Source: Calvatia gigantea
Taxonomy: Eukaryota > Basidiomycota > Agaricomycetes > Agaricales > Lycoperdaceae
Length of the DNA stretch: 64,000 nt
Direction: 5' to 3'
Assembly (NCBI GenBank): GCA_025093985.1
Contig: JACAAK010000002.1
Location: 992,001-1,056,000 of the forward strand
Part shown: positions 10,395 through 21,559 of the stretch, one piece after another
Layout of the letters: each line of letters opens with the position of its first letter
Numbering within the stretch: position 1 is the stretch's first letter
Notes under the pieces: model-generated
The model's input: only the letters and a program-made list of their open reading frames with translations
What the model was told of the DNA's origin: nothing
The model's database searches: none
Translations under genes and position numbers: made by a program

Positions 10395-12217
10395 ATGCCT
10401 GCCATACCAGATCTTCCTGGCGACCTCGTTCCGCGTAATTCGGACCAAGAACGCTGGCTCAAAGGCCATGTCTCCAGACTCTGCCAACTTGATCATGACC
10501 GGTGAGAACAGACTTGGTTATGCACGAAACACGAGTCCTTGAACAGGCCGGCTTATCCTCGGCTGCTTCAGGTTTCCTGGAAGTCAGCCTGTAAGTTTCT
10601 CAGTAGGGGATCTAGGGAGACTGGAGGCACAGGAGCAAGTTTCCCTTTGAACTCACCTCGCCTGTTGGTCGCTGACGACTTCCTTCCCTAGTTTCTGGGT
10701 ATGCGAGAAATCGGATGGCATTCGAGTGCTGTTGTTAGTTTTGACTGATACCACCACTGGGGAACAAACGCCTTTTATTGTAAACTTCTGGCACGGTCTA
10801 GTTTCACGGACAACTCATTTGCCCTTTAGATTGACCGTCATAACACGTACCGCCAACTCAGCGGGCTCTACTTTCCTCATCATGAAAATCCCGTGAAACC
10901 ACTTCTAGACACTCTCGTAGATGGCGAGTTGGTTATTGACGTTGATCCTATCACCAAGAAAGTACGTCCACATTTTGCCGTTCCTCTGATCGTTGTTGAC
11001 TTTTCTCCACAGGAAACACTGCGGTTTCTTGCATTCGATTGCCTAGTCGCAGACAAACAGAATGTCATGTCCAAACCCCTTGACAAACGCTATGGAGTGC
11101 GTTTTTTCACGCCCCCAAACGACGAAGAAACTTACTTTTGCAATCTGGGTAGCGATTGAACGCCTGGTTTTACAAACCATACTCCAAAATGATGGTAGAC
11201 CATCCGCACATGGCCGAGCATCAGCCTTTCAGGTATGCAAACATCTCTTTAGACGGTACCATATAGCTAACCAACTGACTAGCGTCGCTGTGAAACAGAT
11301 CTCGTTTTCATATCATGTCAAAGCCGTCTTCGATGGCATACCGTTGCTCCAACATGGCAATGATGGCCTTATCTACACCTGCGTTGGTACACCTTATACC
11401 CCTGGGACAGATAAGAACATGTATGTGTGGATGTTACTTCATGATTCTCGCTTCTCATGTTCGGTGGCAGATTGAAGTGGAAACCGCCTTCGGAGAACTC
11501 GATAGATTTTAAGCTCATGCTTCGTTTTCCGCCTTTCAGGAATGATCCAAACAGACCAGATCTCCATGCTAAGCCCTTATTCCTGCTATATGTTTGGTGT
11601 GGCGGCGAGAGGGAGAAAGCAAAATATGAGTTGTATGACGAGATGTACGTCGGGGACGAGGAATGGGAACAGTAAGTTTTCCCGACGCCTTTCTTCTCTT
11701 TGTGATGGGATACTCAAACCTGTGGCCATTAGACTCAAACAGAGCGGTGAACAAGTAGACGATCGGATAGTTGAAGTGCATTGGGACTCCGAATATGCCC
11801 ACTGGCGGATGATGCGGTTCCGGAATGATAAACCGAACGGGAATCACGTCAGCGTTGTCGAGAACATCATCCAAAGCATAGCAGACGGCGTAGAAAAAGA
11901 AGAAGTAAGCGATCTGTTCCCTGTTTACGTCGCTGCAAATCGTTTTAAGCATGTCTTTAATTCTCTGCCAATGGCTACAGCTTCTAAGGCGTTCAGATAC
12001 GATCCGCAACGCCTGGAAGGCACGTCAAGGACAACCGGCTTCCCAACAGCCACAACATCAATCACAAGCTCCTCCGCGGCAGATGCCTCCCCCGCCGCCT
12101 GTGGCGAAACCGCGCCCAATCTCCGTGCCACCCTTGGAACTACGTTACGGTCCCCTAGCGACGTCGATCTGGAGTAAAGTTTCTGGACCACCAGTCTTCG
12201 CAGGGATGCAGCGTTGA
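10395..12217 (+). CDS. mRNA capping enzyme guanylyltransferase subunit
   Basis: Ten exons (10395-10501, 10572-10634, 10692-10779, 10830-10961, 11013-11096, 11153-11232, 11283-11420, 11471-11671, 11733-11904, 11981-12217) give 433 residues, the size of fungal Ceg1-type enzymes. It adds GMP to the 5' diphosphate end of nascent mRNA. The covalent nucleotidyltransferase motifs are present: CEKSDGIRVLLL (KxDG lysine), TLVDGELVIDVDP, GNDGLIYTCVGTPY, LKWKPP, and a C-terminal OB-fold region with DRIVEVHWDS and WRMMRFRNDKPNGN. The tail is Pro/Gln-rich. The second intron (10635-10691) needs a GC donor (GCAAGT); using it restores EAQD-FWVCEKSDG. Confidence 0.92.
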
Positions 12218-13637
12218 TAGCCGAATCCTTCGCTCCTTCACACTGCAAAATCTCCGGCTTTTCAAGTCTCGAAGCTCGAAGGCCTACTGCTTGTCACAGT
12301 CAAGATTTAGACTCCAGACCCGGACCGCGAGAAAAGCTGGTTTCCCTCTCTCAGTTTCCCTTTCTCATAACGTGTTCCCTGTACCCACCATCCATCATGC
12401 ATCATTACCATCCGATCTTGATATCGTCCAGGGGATATCGGGCCTTGATTTAGTATTCGTTCCATCCCACCGCTCACTGCCATAATGATACACATCCTAT
12501 TTCACGACTTGGCAACCAATCCTGATCGACTTCTTGTCCCTTGTGCTAAACTATCCTTGGGACGATTCTTCACAACCCGTCCTTTTGGGACGCAGCCGAA
12601 CAACTCCCATGAGGCCTTGAGGAACCGCATCTTAGATGAGAAGCGGTAATTGTCCCCATCTTTAGCCAAGTGGAGTGGAGTGCGGTGATTAAGAATGTGA
12701 CATTCAAATTACACGACACCTGTTGGTCTAAGCATACCCCGGCTTTAGTCTGGCTTGTTTGTGCATGGGACGGGAAAACGACGACTTGATTTAGCGGCAT
12801 TGGCAAAGGAATGGGTGGATTGAATTCCTGTCCACTACCAGGAGGTATTGGAGACCCTGGAAGGTGTTTCAGCGACCACCGGGAGACCTCATGGGAACTA
12901 GACATGCTGAATAGCTATTTGCAGTAAATGAAACAAGTCTGTCCTTAATTAATTTCTGGGAGACCGACAGCAAATTTTCCTCTATTTGAGTACGAAGAGA
13001 AATCGTAACAAATTTCGTGAGTATTACAGGCGTGTCAAGAGCGATCGATAACAAGAGGTGAACATAGAGGGAGAACAGTGATGCATATCTAATCGTTACA
13101 AGTGTTGAGAGAATGAGGGCGGGGGGAATGGAATTCAAGTGAATTGGAGTGCAAGATGGGAAGTAAAGGGTAAATGAATAACTACAACTACTAGCGTCGT
13201 CATTGAGCATCATCACTGACATGCTGCTGCGCCTTCATCCAGAATACCGTTCAGGAAGAAGACACAGACAGCTAATCATAACTGAGAATAAGAAAAATAG
13301 ACAGGTCGTGAACATGAATCGTGTCGATGATGCAAGTGATAAGCAAGAATGTAAAAAGAAATGTGAAAGAGATTGTCTGAACATGGGAAAGAGATGTGAA
13401 AAAATGCAAGACAGGGAAGGAGTTTTGTGAGGAAGGTTGATGTGAAAGTGCTGAATACAATGGGGGTCATGAGGTTGACCGTCCAATACGAGGTGTGTAC
13501 GGTTGCGCAAATCGGCAAGGAGTTTTGGTGGTGCGGATGCTTCCTGGATGTGTAATTCCTCTCGCTGACTTCAGTTCAAGAAGTCAGGGGCAGAAGAAAG
13601 AGGCGAGATAGTGAAGTTCGCATAGTGACGAGGAGCC
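12218..13637. other. Intergenic region without recognised gene
   Basis: About 1.4 kb between two convergent genes. Frames up to about 115 codons exist on both strands but show no family motif, no splice-consistent structure and partly purine-rich low complexity (13300-13420). It probably holds both 3' UTRs. Confidence 0.5.
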
Positions 13638-14318
13638 TCAACATGCAGGGAGCGCGTATCCGCAAAGGTGAAGGAGCGGACTAGGGATGCCGCTAGTGTG
13701 CAGGCGTGGAACGCGTTTCACCCGAGGCAACGGAGGTAAGGGAGAGTCGAAAAAGTCTATGTCCCAATCTGAAGGTACATCCTCGAGCAAGCTCTCACCG
13801 ACCCCTGGACTGGATTCAGCCGAAGATGAGGAGGAATCACGTCCATGGCGAGTAGGTGTGCTCGGAGAGATCGACAAAGCTGCAAATTGCGCAGTCGGCA
13901 GAAGAGGAAGATGCTGTATTAGGTAAGACGTGTAAGTGTAAATGTGCGGAACGAAGTCGATTCCACTAGATGTACCTGTGAAATATTTTCTACAGCGTTC
14001 GTGACCCAAGGCAAAGGCATAACGCTCGACGGGGGTCCAACACCGGCATCGATGTCAGCAGGAACGTTCCCAATAAGTTCCTGATTACCGTCGAAAGAGG
14101 TATCCTCAGGCGTCGTCGTCGACATTGGGATCGCACTGTCCCTCAGTGACCCTCCACCAATCAATGTCAGCGAGAACACGCCTTCCAGCCGTTTCCGATG
14201 CCGAAGAGCGCTTGTTGTTACGCGCACGGACAGCCGTGGAAGAAGGTGAACTGCTATAAAGATAGGGGGATGAGCGAACGGCAGGAGAGGATGCTGTACG
14301 ACGGAGGGAAGGCATCAT
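13638..14318 (-). CDS. Uncharacterised Ser/Pro-rich protein
   Basis: A three-exon model (14318-14124, 14080-13976, 13913-13638) gives 191 residues in consistent phase. The N-terminus is Ser/Arg-rich (MMPSLRRTASSPAVRSSPYL). It then reads RRVLADIDWWRVTEGQ, the only part that looks ordered and potentially conserved. The C-terminal half is Ser/Pro-rich with an acidic aromatic patch, EDVPSDWDIDFFDSPLPPLP. No domain was recognised. The 43-nt first intron is the weakest element; other splices there are possible. Confidence 0.5.
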
Positions 14319-15174
14319 GGACGACGACGAGGAAGATGAAGGAGACAGAACAACTGCCTAGCGCAGTGCCTTGAGCGTTGGAGGGAGGGGGGACGCCAGG
14401 ACGATGAGAATCCGCAAGTTTTCCTTTATATATTTCTGACAGAAGGTCACACTTCGATGTCCCGATCTCGTCACTCTTCGCCCGTCCCTGCCGACCCCTA
14501 CCTTCCCTTTCCTCTGTGGCAACAACGCCACATTTGCAATTGATGATAGGCACATTAGGCGAACCACCAGATGGTAAAACGTTGTAGTGTTATTTTCTCA
14601 CTGCGACCACCCATACAAGGTTGCCAACAGACATCGATCGCTGTCATTAATGTTCGCAGGGCCGTTTCGCTTTCTTTGTGTCACCTTGTTGCCGACTTTC
14701 AATTCATTCTCTAATTGATATCGAATCTCCTCGTTGAACACGCCATGCAGCCTTGTGAAAACGTAGTGACCTTCTTCTCTTGTTCACTGGACTCCTGGAT
14801 CCTCTCCCCGCCTTAATCTATTCACGATAGCGCATCGTTACCTTGTTTTGGTATCATTCTCAATGCCACTTTTGATTGACATCCCTGTTTCCGATTGCGG
14901 GAGCTTGAGGGGACCGGTGACACAGCCTGACCCACGGCTAACAACCCGCTGGTTCTCTGAATCCATTTCAACTTCTTCCTTCACATCATGTTATGAAATA
15001 CCTTTCGCTCCATTCTAGGTCCTATAGCTCAATTGCGGACCACTCGGGGATTGTCACATGTTGTGAAGTGTACCGCTATTCTGAAAGCTTCATTGGGAAT
15101 CTACGGATCACTTTCGGCCAACGAAGTGCGGTAGGCTCACGTCGCTTCCACTGTTACCTAAGTATTTTACCAGC
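14319..15174. other. Intergenic region
   Basis: Upstream flank of the uncharacterised gene. No gene recognised; the minus-strand frames here lack motifs and are probably non-coding. Confidence 0.45.
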
Positions 15175-15271
15175 TATCTCGACGCGTCACCGAGTCAATC
15201 GACGCCCTTGCTGTCGATGTCGGATATGAAAACGCGTAAAGACGCGTCGAGATAAGGTTAATTGACGCGTC
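15175..15271. promoter_or_regulatory. Cluster of four MluI boxes (ACGCGT) within an inverted repeat
   Basis: ACGCGT occurs at 15182-15187, 15232-15237, 15242-15247 and 15265-15270. The first and third sit in a 14-base inverted repeat, TATCTCGACGCGTC (15175-15188) and GACGCGTCGAGATA (15241-15254). ACGCGT is the binding site of the G1/S factor MBF in yeasts. No gene was recognised within 800 bases, so it may be an element end or the promoter of something not recognised. Confidence 0.5.
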
Positions 15272-18057
15272 TAGCGGTGCCAAGTCTCTCGCCCGTCAGC
15301 ATCTTTCGTAGCTAGGACTCTCTAAATCCCTAGAATATATAGCTCAACTCCACTCATATTGTGTGATAAGCTATTTGTCAACGGAGAATGCCTAGAGCAG
15401 GTGCTTCTCGGCGTTACTAGTGTTTCGGGTCCACACAATCTGCACATACTCCCATTGGCTGGGAGAAGTATAAGAAATGCAAAGCCCACACAATCCCATC
15501 AGACCCTGGTTCCCGTGTGTCCTCTAAAACCATTTTTTGCGCTCGTGTGAAGGAATAAAAGCACATGCGCCTTCGCCAAAGGAAATCTACTGCACAGGCC
15601 GACCCAGGATTTGGACGGAAGATCATAGTTCCTCGGCTCTCCTGACACTTCCTGATTGCTGCTACGTTTTAGCGTCAGCACCACCATCATACCTCTCGTC
15701 ATGCATCAGTCTTCAAATACATTCAGCTTCGAACTGACCGACTTGATCACGTACCTAGTGTAGGCTCCACAATCAGAACCGTGTCATTCGGCGGCATCAT
15801 GTCCACCGCTCTCGCCACGAACGTTCAAGTGCCAGATCTCCCATAAGAGAATGATAGTCGCAAAGGTGCTATGAATAATCGCGCGGCCGAGCTACATATG
15901 AAAAAGTGTATATTTTAAGCCTCTCCAGAGCGGGGTTGGCGGCTACCTGCTCTCTTCCTCCCCTCCGTAAATCCGACACCGGAAAAGCGGTCCTTGGGCA
16001 GGACAAAATAAGCAACCATCGGTATGTAAGTAGGTCCGCCTTAGCGTTTCCTTGCCAATAAGCCGCTTTTCATGATCAGCTGCTCGCAAATCGGTATCAC
16101 CCGTTTGTTTAGGCCGTGACCTTTGTTCAAGGGGTTCAAAGTCGTAGTGTTACCGTCAACGATGCATTCTAACGTCGTGCGGGTCCTCGAGCTCAGGCCT
16201 CAGATCTCAGAGCTCATCTGTCAATGTTTCAACGTTCAGTTCCTAACTGTAGACCTGTCAAATAAATCTCTGGCTACTGTGGGTCATGCCGCCCCGCCCA
16301 CATAATACATTCGGGGGTGTTAGCACAGTAGTTTCCCGGTCACATACCAAAAAGTGGAGCCTCAGATTTATGGTTGAATCCCTATTGCTCGAGTCGGTTT
16401 TTGTTATTGAAGATGTACATTCTTCCTAGACTTCAGGGCTCTGATTCTTCTGTCAAATTTGCTTCGAGAAAGGCGTATATATACTAACCATACCGCTCTA
16501 GGATTAAGTGGTATCCAATTCTCTCGTTCAGGAACAGGAAGGGCTGAGATATACAGGTTTGTCGAAGCGTAGTCCGAATCGGACCGAGTGTGTTTCATAC
16601 AGCGTTGGAGGGTGAGTATCCAAGTGGTGTGGACATCACCTACTTGCCATTCCAAGTCGTCGTTCGAGGAGCGTTACCGTATTATTTCCACGCTGAAATA
16701 ATTAAGTATAGCGGTAACCATCACTTCTTCAAGAAGGATGAAAGAGAAAAATTCACGTGGATCAAATGGCTGCAGGATTGTATACTTGTTTCACTACCGT
16801 TGTTCGTTTCGTTGGTCGAATCGCTCCGCACCAATTCCGCGGTTAGAAACGCAGTGAGAATTCGGAGATCGGTCCCAGGGAAGTACCTAGATTTTTATAT
16901 GGAACAAAGGGGAGTCCTCAGCCATGTCGTATGCCTGTCGGACTAGCTGCTACAAACCCTGGTCGTATAACGTTGGAACCGACTTCTAGGCGGCTCGGCG
17001 ATGTTCCGAGAATCTTGACCGTAACTCACCCTTGGGGCAGCAAACGCGATCCTACATTGAATATTATGGGAATCCGGGTACACACCCCTTCCTTTATTTT
17101 GCATCTTTAGTTTTGAATTTTTTCCCATCGTTGGAATCATTTGAGACGTCAAGAAGTCATAAATTTTTGTTATTTAGCGACCCACAAGTGTTTGAAGAGC
17201 CAACGGGCCATATCCGAGGAAATGCGGGGGGCGAGCCGCATGGCATGATATGTAAGGTGAGATGTCGGCCACACAAGGACGGGGGTGCGAAGAATCCATA
17301 TGTCCATGATGATCATGCGGTCACAAGCCTTCATCACTATTTTCGTATTTCCAGTTCTGAACCTCCGACCTCCATGCTAAGTCGGCACTTTTTAGTTGGG
17401 CTTCGAACGGGGGCTCATCGAGAATAAGGGCACTATCTTTGGTGCATTCGCACTGCGCCTCTGAGGATTAACCGACCAACCTCTTGAAAGCCAGCAGCCA
17501 GCGCGAGTCGTCTACATAGACAATTGAAATAGATTGCCAGTCGAGCGCTCGATGGAACCCCGTTCAGTTTTCCTGCGTTTCTGATAGGAGATGAAGTGGA
17601 ACGCGATGACAGACCAGATAACAACCTCGATCCAGGTTGCAACGTTGATCGATTGATCCCCGGTCAACCAAATTAGGATACTGAAATAAATCTGGCGTTG
17701 CCGGTTGTGATCATTTGTTCCTGTACTAGTAATACTTAAAAGATTATTAAAAGTAGTTAAGTTTAAAAATTACTTGTTTTAAAACTTCTATCTCTCCCAT
17801 ACTTTAAACTAAAATTAGTTATAATCTCTATTATTTACAATAGTTTCTTTATTCCATCCCCTCTCGCCAAAGCCTTGTCCAGGTGTCCCAGAGACTGTTG
17901 GAGTAGCAAACTCGGGCTGAGGCCGAGTGGCACGGGTCATGGCGTTGACCGCTGGATTGCGTCCCTTAGTCGTTCTTTTATTCTTATTGTCCATGGCCAC
18001 TCTTTCTATTATTTCCCTCACCTATTGTCTATGATTATCTTTGACCGTCCATCGTAG
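15272..18057. other. Gene-poor region, probably decayed
   Basis: 2.8 kb without a recognisable gene. Frames of 110-130 codons at 16590-16946 and 17032-17427 have no motif and no convincing intron partners. Bases 17730-17840 are strongly AT-rich (long runs of A/T around aaaagattattaaaag). A minus-strand frame starting at 17997 (MDNKNKRTTKGRNP..., with TVSGTPGQGFGERGW) diverges from the helicase relic downstream. It could be a remnant of an element protein, but nothing confirms it. Confidence 0.45.
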
Positions 18058-18062
18058 TATAA
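18058..18062 (+). promoter_or_regulatory. TATA-like box upstream of the RecQ-like relic
   Basis: TATAAGTAGG begins at 18058, about 30 bases before the first copy of a duplicated 29-base segment that ends in a good splice donor (GAG|GTGAGT at 18120). The arrangement resembles a promoter and first exon of an element transcript. Confidence 0.35.
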
Positions 18063-18090
18063 GTAGGCCACTGATTTCAGCCGTCACCTC

Positions 18091-18256
18091 AGTTCTCGCA
18101 CGTATCTCGAGCAACTGAGGTGAGTATACTATGTGTTGTTCCTATCTTATCTCACTGTTTATTCTGTAGTTTATCTTACTGTATTCTTTCAGGTAATGAA
18201 TACTAGTTCTCGCGCGTATCTCGAGCAACTGAGTTTATCTTACTGTATTCTTTCAG
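18091..18256 (+). repeat. Interleaved direct repeats at the start of the element
   Basis: Segment A (29 bases, agttctcgc then cgtatctcga) occurs at 18091-18119 and 18205-18233 with one mismatch. Segment B (23 bases, tttatcttactgtattc then tttcag) occurs at 18170-18192 and 18234-18256 without mismatch. The order is A, B, A, B, so it is a tandem duplication of A+B of which the first spacer has expanded or the second contracted. Each B ends in CAG like a splice acceptor. Confidence 0.8.
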
Positions 18257-18285
18257 AGACCGAACTGAGAAGCTTGGGAATGGCC

Positions 18286-19466
18286 AGACTCCCCTCTAGT
18301 CAGTTGGAGGCTTTATGTAAGCGGATGTTGATCCGATGTTGTTCCATACTTCGTCAGCTGCTAACGCATCCAACCGACTGGCACAACTTGCATTTGCATA
18401 TGTTTGCCATTGCCATTACCTTTCGTGAGATTGTGATAAACAATGCGCCATTCCCGCGCACCATTACTAAATTGGGTATGGCCGCTGTGTCCTGATGTCT
18501 GTTCTCAAGGTTCACATTCCATCAGTAGAAGAACTTCGCAGTGAGGTAAAGGCCCGCTTCGGCTATCACCCTTGTCTTTTCCAGATCAAGGATGCCCTCG
18601 CCCAGCTCCGAGGCCACTGATACTGTTACTATCTCAGCAACCGGTTCTGGGAGACTCTGACCTTCTGGATGCTATTCTTGTTTAACGACGGCGGCATTAT
18701 CATTATTATCACGGCTCTCAATGTTCTGGGGGATCAGAATGTCCACGAGGTCGAAAAGCTTGGCATTAAGGCCATCAATCTGACAGCCGGGAATAGTTCA
18801 GAAGAGATATTTGAGGTGAGCAGGTCAATAAAATATCTAGATGTCAACAAGCACCTCATACATCTTCAGGACATAGCAAATGGGGTGTATTGAGTTATTG
18901 TTGTTGGGCCTGAGAAGATTCTCACAGACCCGCGTTTTCTACGGCTCTGGGATAAGAGGACTTTTGTATCAAGGTTATTCAATATATCAATCAATGAAGC
19001 ACATTGCATCAGTCAGTGGAGATCAACGTTTCGACCAGAATATGCAGAACTCAAACATCTGAGGTGGAAATTACCACCTCATGTACAGTTCCATGCAGTA
19101 TCAGCAGATTGTATGAGATGTAGTACCTCTGCTAGAGGAGTGTGGTAGGACATCATAAGATTCTGCTTAGTTTTTTTTACTGATGTTTGACATTAAATTT
19201 CGGCAACTTCATGTCCACCTCGTGTGTGAGCAGACTTAGGGTGCGATGTCTATTCTCGGAAGGTGCGGTCCACCCTAATTTGGTCATGATACGCGGGAAT
19301 GGCGCATTATTTTGTTCCAGCACTCACAATATACTAACACAATGACAAGCATATGCAAATGCAAGTTGTGCCAGTCGGTTGGATGTGTTAGCAGTTGACG
19401 AAGTATGGAACAACATCGGATCAACGTCCGCTTACATAAAGCCTCCAACTGACTGGAGGGGAGTCT
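18286..19466. mobile_element. Foldback-like element: RecQ-helicase relic between inverted repeats
   Basis: About 200 bases at 18286-18489 recur in reverse complement at 19262-19466 with high identity (for example the shared ggaggctttatgtaagcgga and caaccgactggcacaacttg). The arms enclose about 770 bases carrying a decayed RecQ-like helicase. Whether the arms are true terminal repeats of a transposon or a chance inverted duplication cannot be settled here; target-site duplications were not identified. Confidence 0.6.
18495..19110 (+). pseudogene. RecQ-like DNA helicase fragment (broken)
   Basis: The N-terminal helicase motifs are readable but broken: FGYHPCLFQIKDALAQL (motif 0), then a Walker A region TISATGSG whose lysine codon and frame are lost, then a stretch with LNVLGDQNVHEVEKLGIKA, an intron-like gap, VGPEKILTDPRFLRLWDK and finally NEAHCISQW (DEAH box with N for D) and FRPEYAEL. 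An in-frame TGA follows IANGVY at about 18892. The C-terminal RecA domain is absent. RecQ-like helicases of this kind are repeated in many agaricomycete genomes, often near elements or telomeres. Confidence 0.75.
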
Positions 19467-19646
19467 GGGGAATGGCATCACCAGTGAAAGAGTCTTGATT
19501 CAACGCTAGGCAGCCTCGTATTGCCTTATGTAAGGGAACCGATGACCATCGGCAACGTGAGGTCCAGCCATGGTCCGTAGCAATGTAGTATGCCACGCGT
19601 CCAGCTGCACACCTTTATCTGCTGCCATCTCTACCCCAGGACACCC

Positions 19647-21559
19647 ATGTCGGGCACCGTGACCATTTTCTATGGCGCCGTCGTTACGTCGGTCGATGCA
19701 ACAACGTGGAAGGCGATGCCGAGGTGTTTGTTGGCCGTTGGGTCAACAGGCAATATCGATTGGCTCATCGAACATGTGGGCGGTGCCAAGTTGACGGAAG
19801 CGTTAAAGCAGAAAGGCCTCCCTCTATACGCGGATATTGTCGAGTTGCAGGAGGGAGAGTTTATCATTCCAGGGTTCATCGATACGCACACAGTATGCAA
19901 CCCCAATCTCAAGTCATCATTAAATTAAGTTTGGAACCCTTAGCATGCCCCGCAATTCCCTAACCTCGGACGGTGGGCCCTGGTTTTTGTATCCCATCTT
20001 TTTCGGACGCTGATATGAAGTCAGTGGCGGCCAGTATGAGCTGCTGGATTGGCTCAACAAGATCACTTTTCCAAAAGAGAAGGAATTTGAGGACGTGGAT
20101 TTTGCGAAAGACACCTACACTGAAGTTGTCCTGTAGGTCGCTGGACTGCGGCGTATGATATCGTTCAACCTTTCTCCCCTGTGTCCTACTAATTTGTATC
20201 TTGAAGACGACGACTTCATGCTATTATGCCACTCTCCACCTCGATGCCACCAAGGTTCTTGCGGAATGTGTAAATGAACTAGGTGGGTACCCTTCTTATT
20301 CTCAATGCGCTGATTCCCTGATTCTTGGTTGTTCACTGCATCTCAGGTCAAAGAACCTTCATTGGGGTGAGTTGTAATTTGTTGACAAAATTGAAAGCTC
20401 AACTTTTTCATTAGAAATGTAACATGGATCGCAAAGGGGAGAGTCCGGACGATTACGTCGAGGAGACACAGGCCTCCCTCGATGACACTGCAAAGCTCAT
20501 CTCTCATATTCGCTCCCTCCCTCCTGTCTCCAGTCACGCGAGCATCGGAACCGCACCGGAACCGCTCGTACAGCCAATATTAACTCCCCGTTTCGCGATC
20601 TCTTGCACAAGCAAGCTTCTCTGTGGCATTCGAGACCTCGCTGACAAGTATGCCGCTCAACAGCCTCGCATGCGGATCCAGACCCATATATCAGAGAACC
20701 CCAAGGAAATAGAATATACCCTCAAATTATTCCCCGACGCAGAGTCGTATGCCGATGTCTACGATTCCCATGGCGTACTCAGGGATACCACGATTTTGGG
20801 GCATGCGGTGCACCTGACGGATGATGAAATCGGTTTAATCAAGAGTAGGAATGCGGGTATAAGTCATTGCCCGACAAGCAACTTCAACTTGAGCAGTGGC
20901 GTGGCGCCTATAGGAAGATACCTGGATGAAGGAATGAAGGTATGCACCATTGATAGTTTGCTACAAGTTGATTCACTTCCACTTCTTCTAGGTTGGCCTC
21001 GGAACCGATGTATCAGGCGGCTATGCAATGTCAATGCTGAATGCGATCCAGAACGCATCCGTAGCATCGAAAGTCATAGCAATGAAGGCGTTAACCTTAC
21101 CACCGCCACGGCCGAACATCCTTGTATCCGAAGGTAGTGGACAACTTGCATCGCCTCCCTTCACGCCACCACCCGAATCCGCAGGCAAAAACACGACTTC
21201 ATCAGGCTTTGCCAATCAACAACTTCCCATTCCAACCCTCTTCTATCTTGCTACGCTAGGAGGGGCAAGGGTTTGCAATCTCACCGACAGGACCGGTTCA
21301 TTCTCACCAGGCAAAAGTTTCGACGCTCTTGTGGTCAGCGTTCGGGATGAAACTGGGCGCGATAGGCGTTTGGGGTAAGGATGCAGGTTACGAGAACAAC
21401 ACAGACGAAGATAAGGAGCAGCTGGAAGCGAGGAAGAAGCACGAGAAGGAAAAGGTCGAAGAAAATCTAGAGAGGTTCTTGTTCTGTGGGGATGATAGGA
21501 ATATCCTCAGGGTTTATGTGCAAGGCCGCCTCGTTGGCGGAAAATTGTTCCACAAATGA
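19647..21559 (+). CDS. Guanine deaminase, broken by two one-base insertions
   Basis: Converts guanine to xanthine with a zinc centre. Exons: 19647-19892, 19944-19972, 20025-20152, 20207-20282, 20347-20366, 20415-20939, 20992-21559; removing one base in exon 3 and one in exon 7 gives exactly 529 residues. Motifs: IIPGFIDTHTHAPQFP (HxH zinc ligands), GTTTSCYYATLHLDATKVL across exons 3-4, RTFIGKCNMDR, THISENPKEIEY (zinc His), LGHAVHLTDDEI and GLGTDVSGGYAMSML (Asp). As given, the frame hits TAG at 20134 and, later, TAA at 21376. The ATG at 19647 is preferred because the protein then begins at the family's usual position; ATG 19590 is in frame upstream. Confidence 0.85.

Noticed and set aside
13314..13430. 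Small Cys-rich frame (CKKKCERDC...KRC) on the plus strand
   Set aside because: It has no signal peptide, lies in purine-rich low-complexity DNA and the cysteine spacing is explained by repeated aatgtgaaa-like words.
16590..17427. Two frames of about 120-130 codons in the gene-poor region
   Set aside because: No motif, no start context and no intron partners; codon use looks random.
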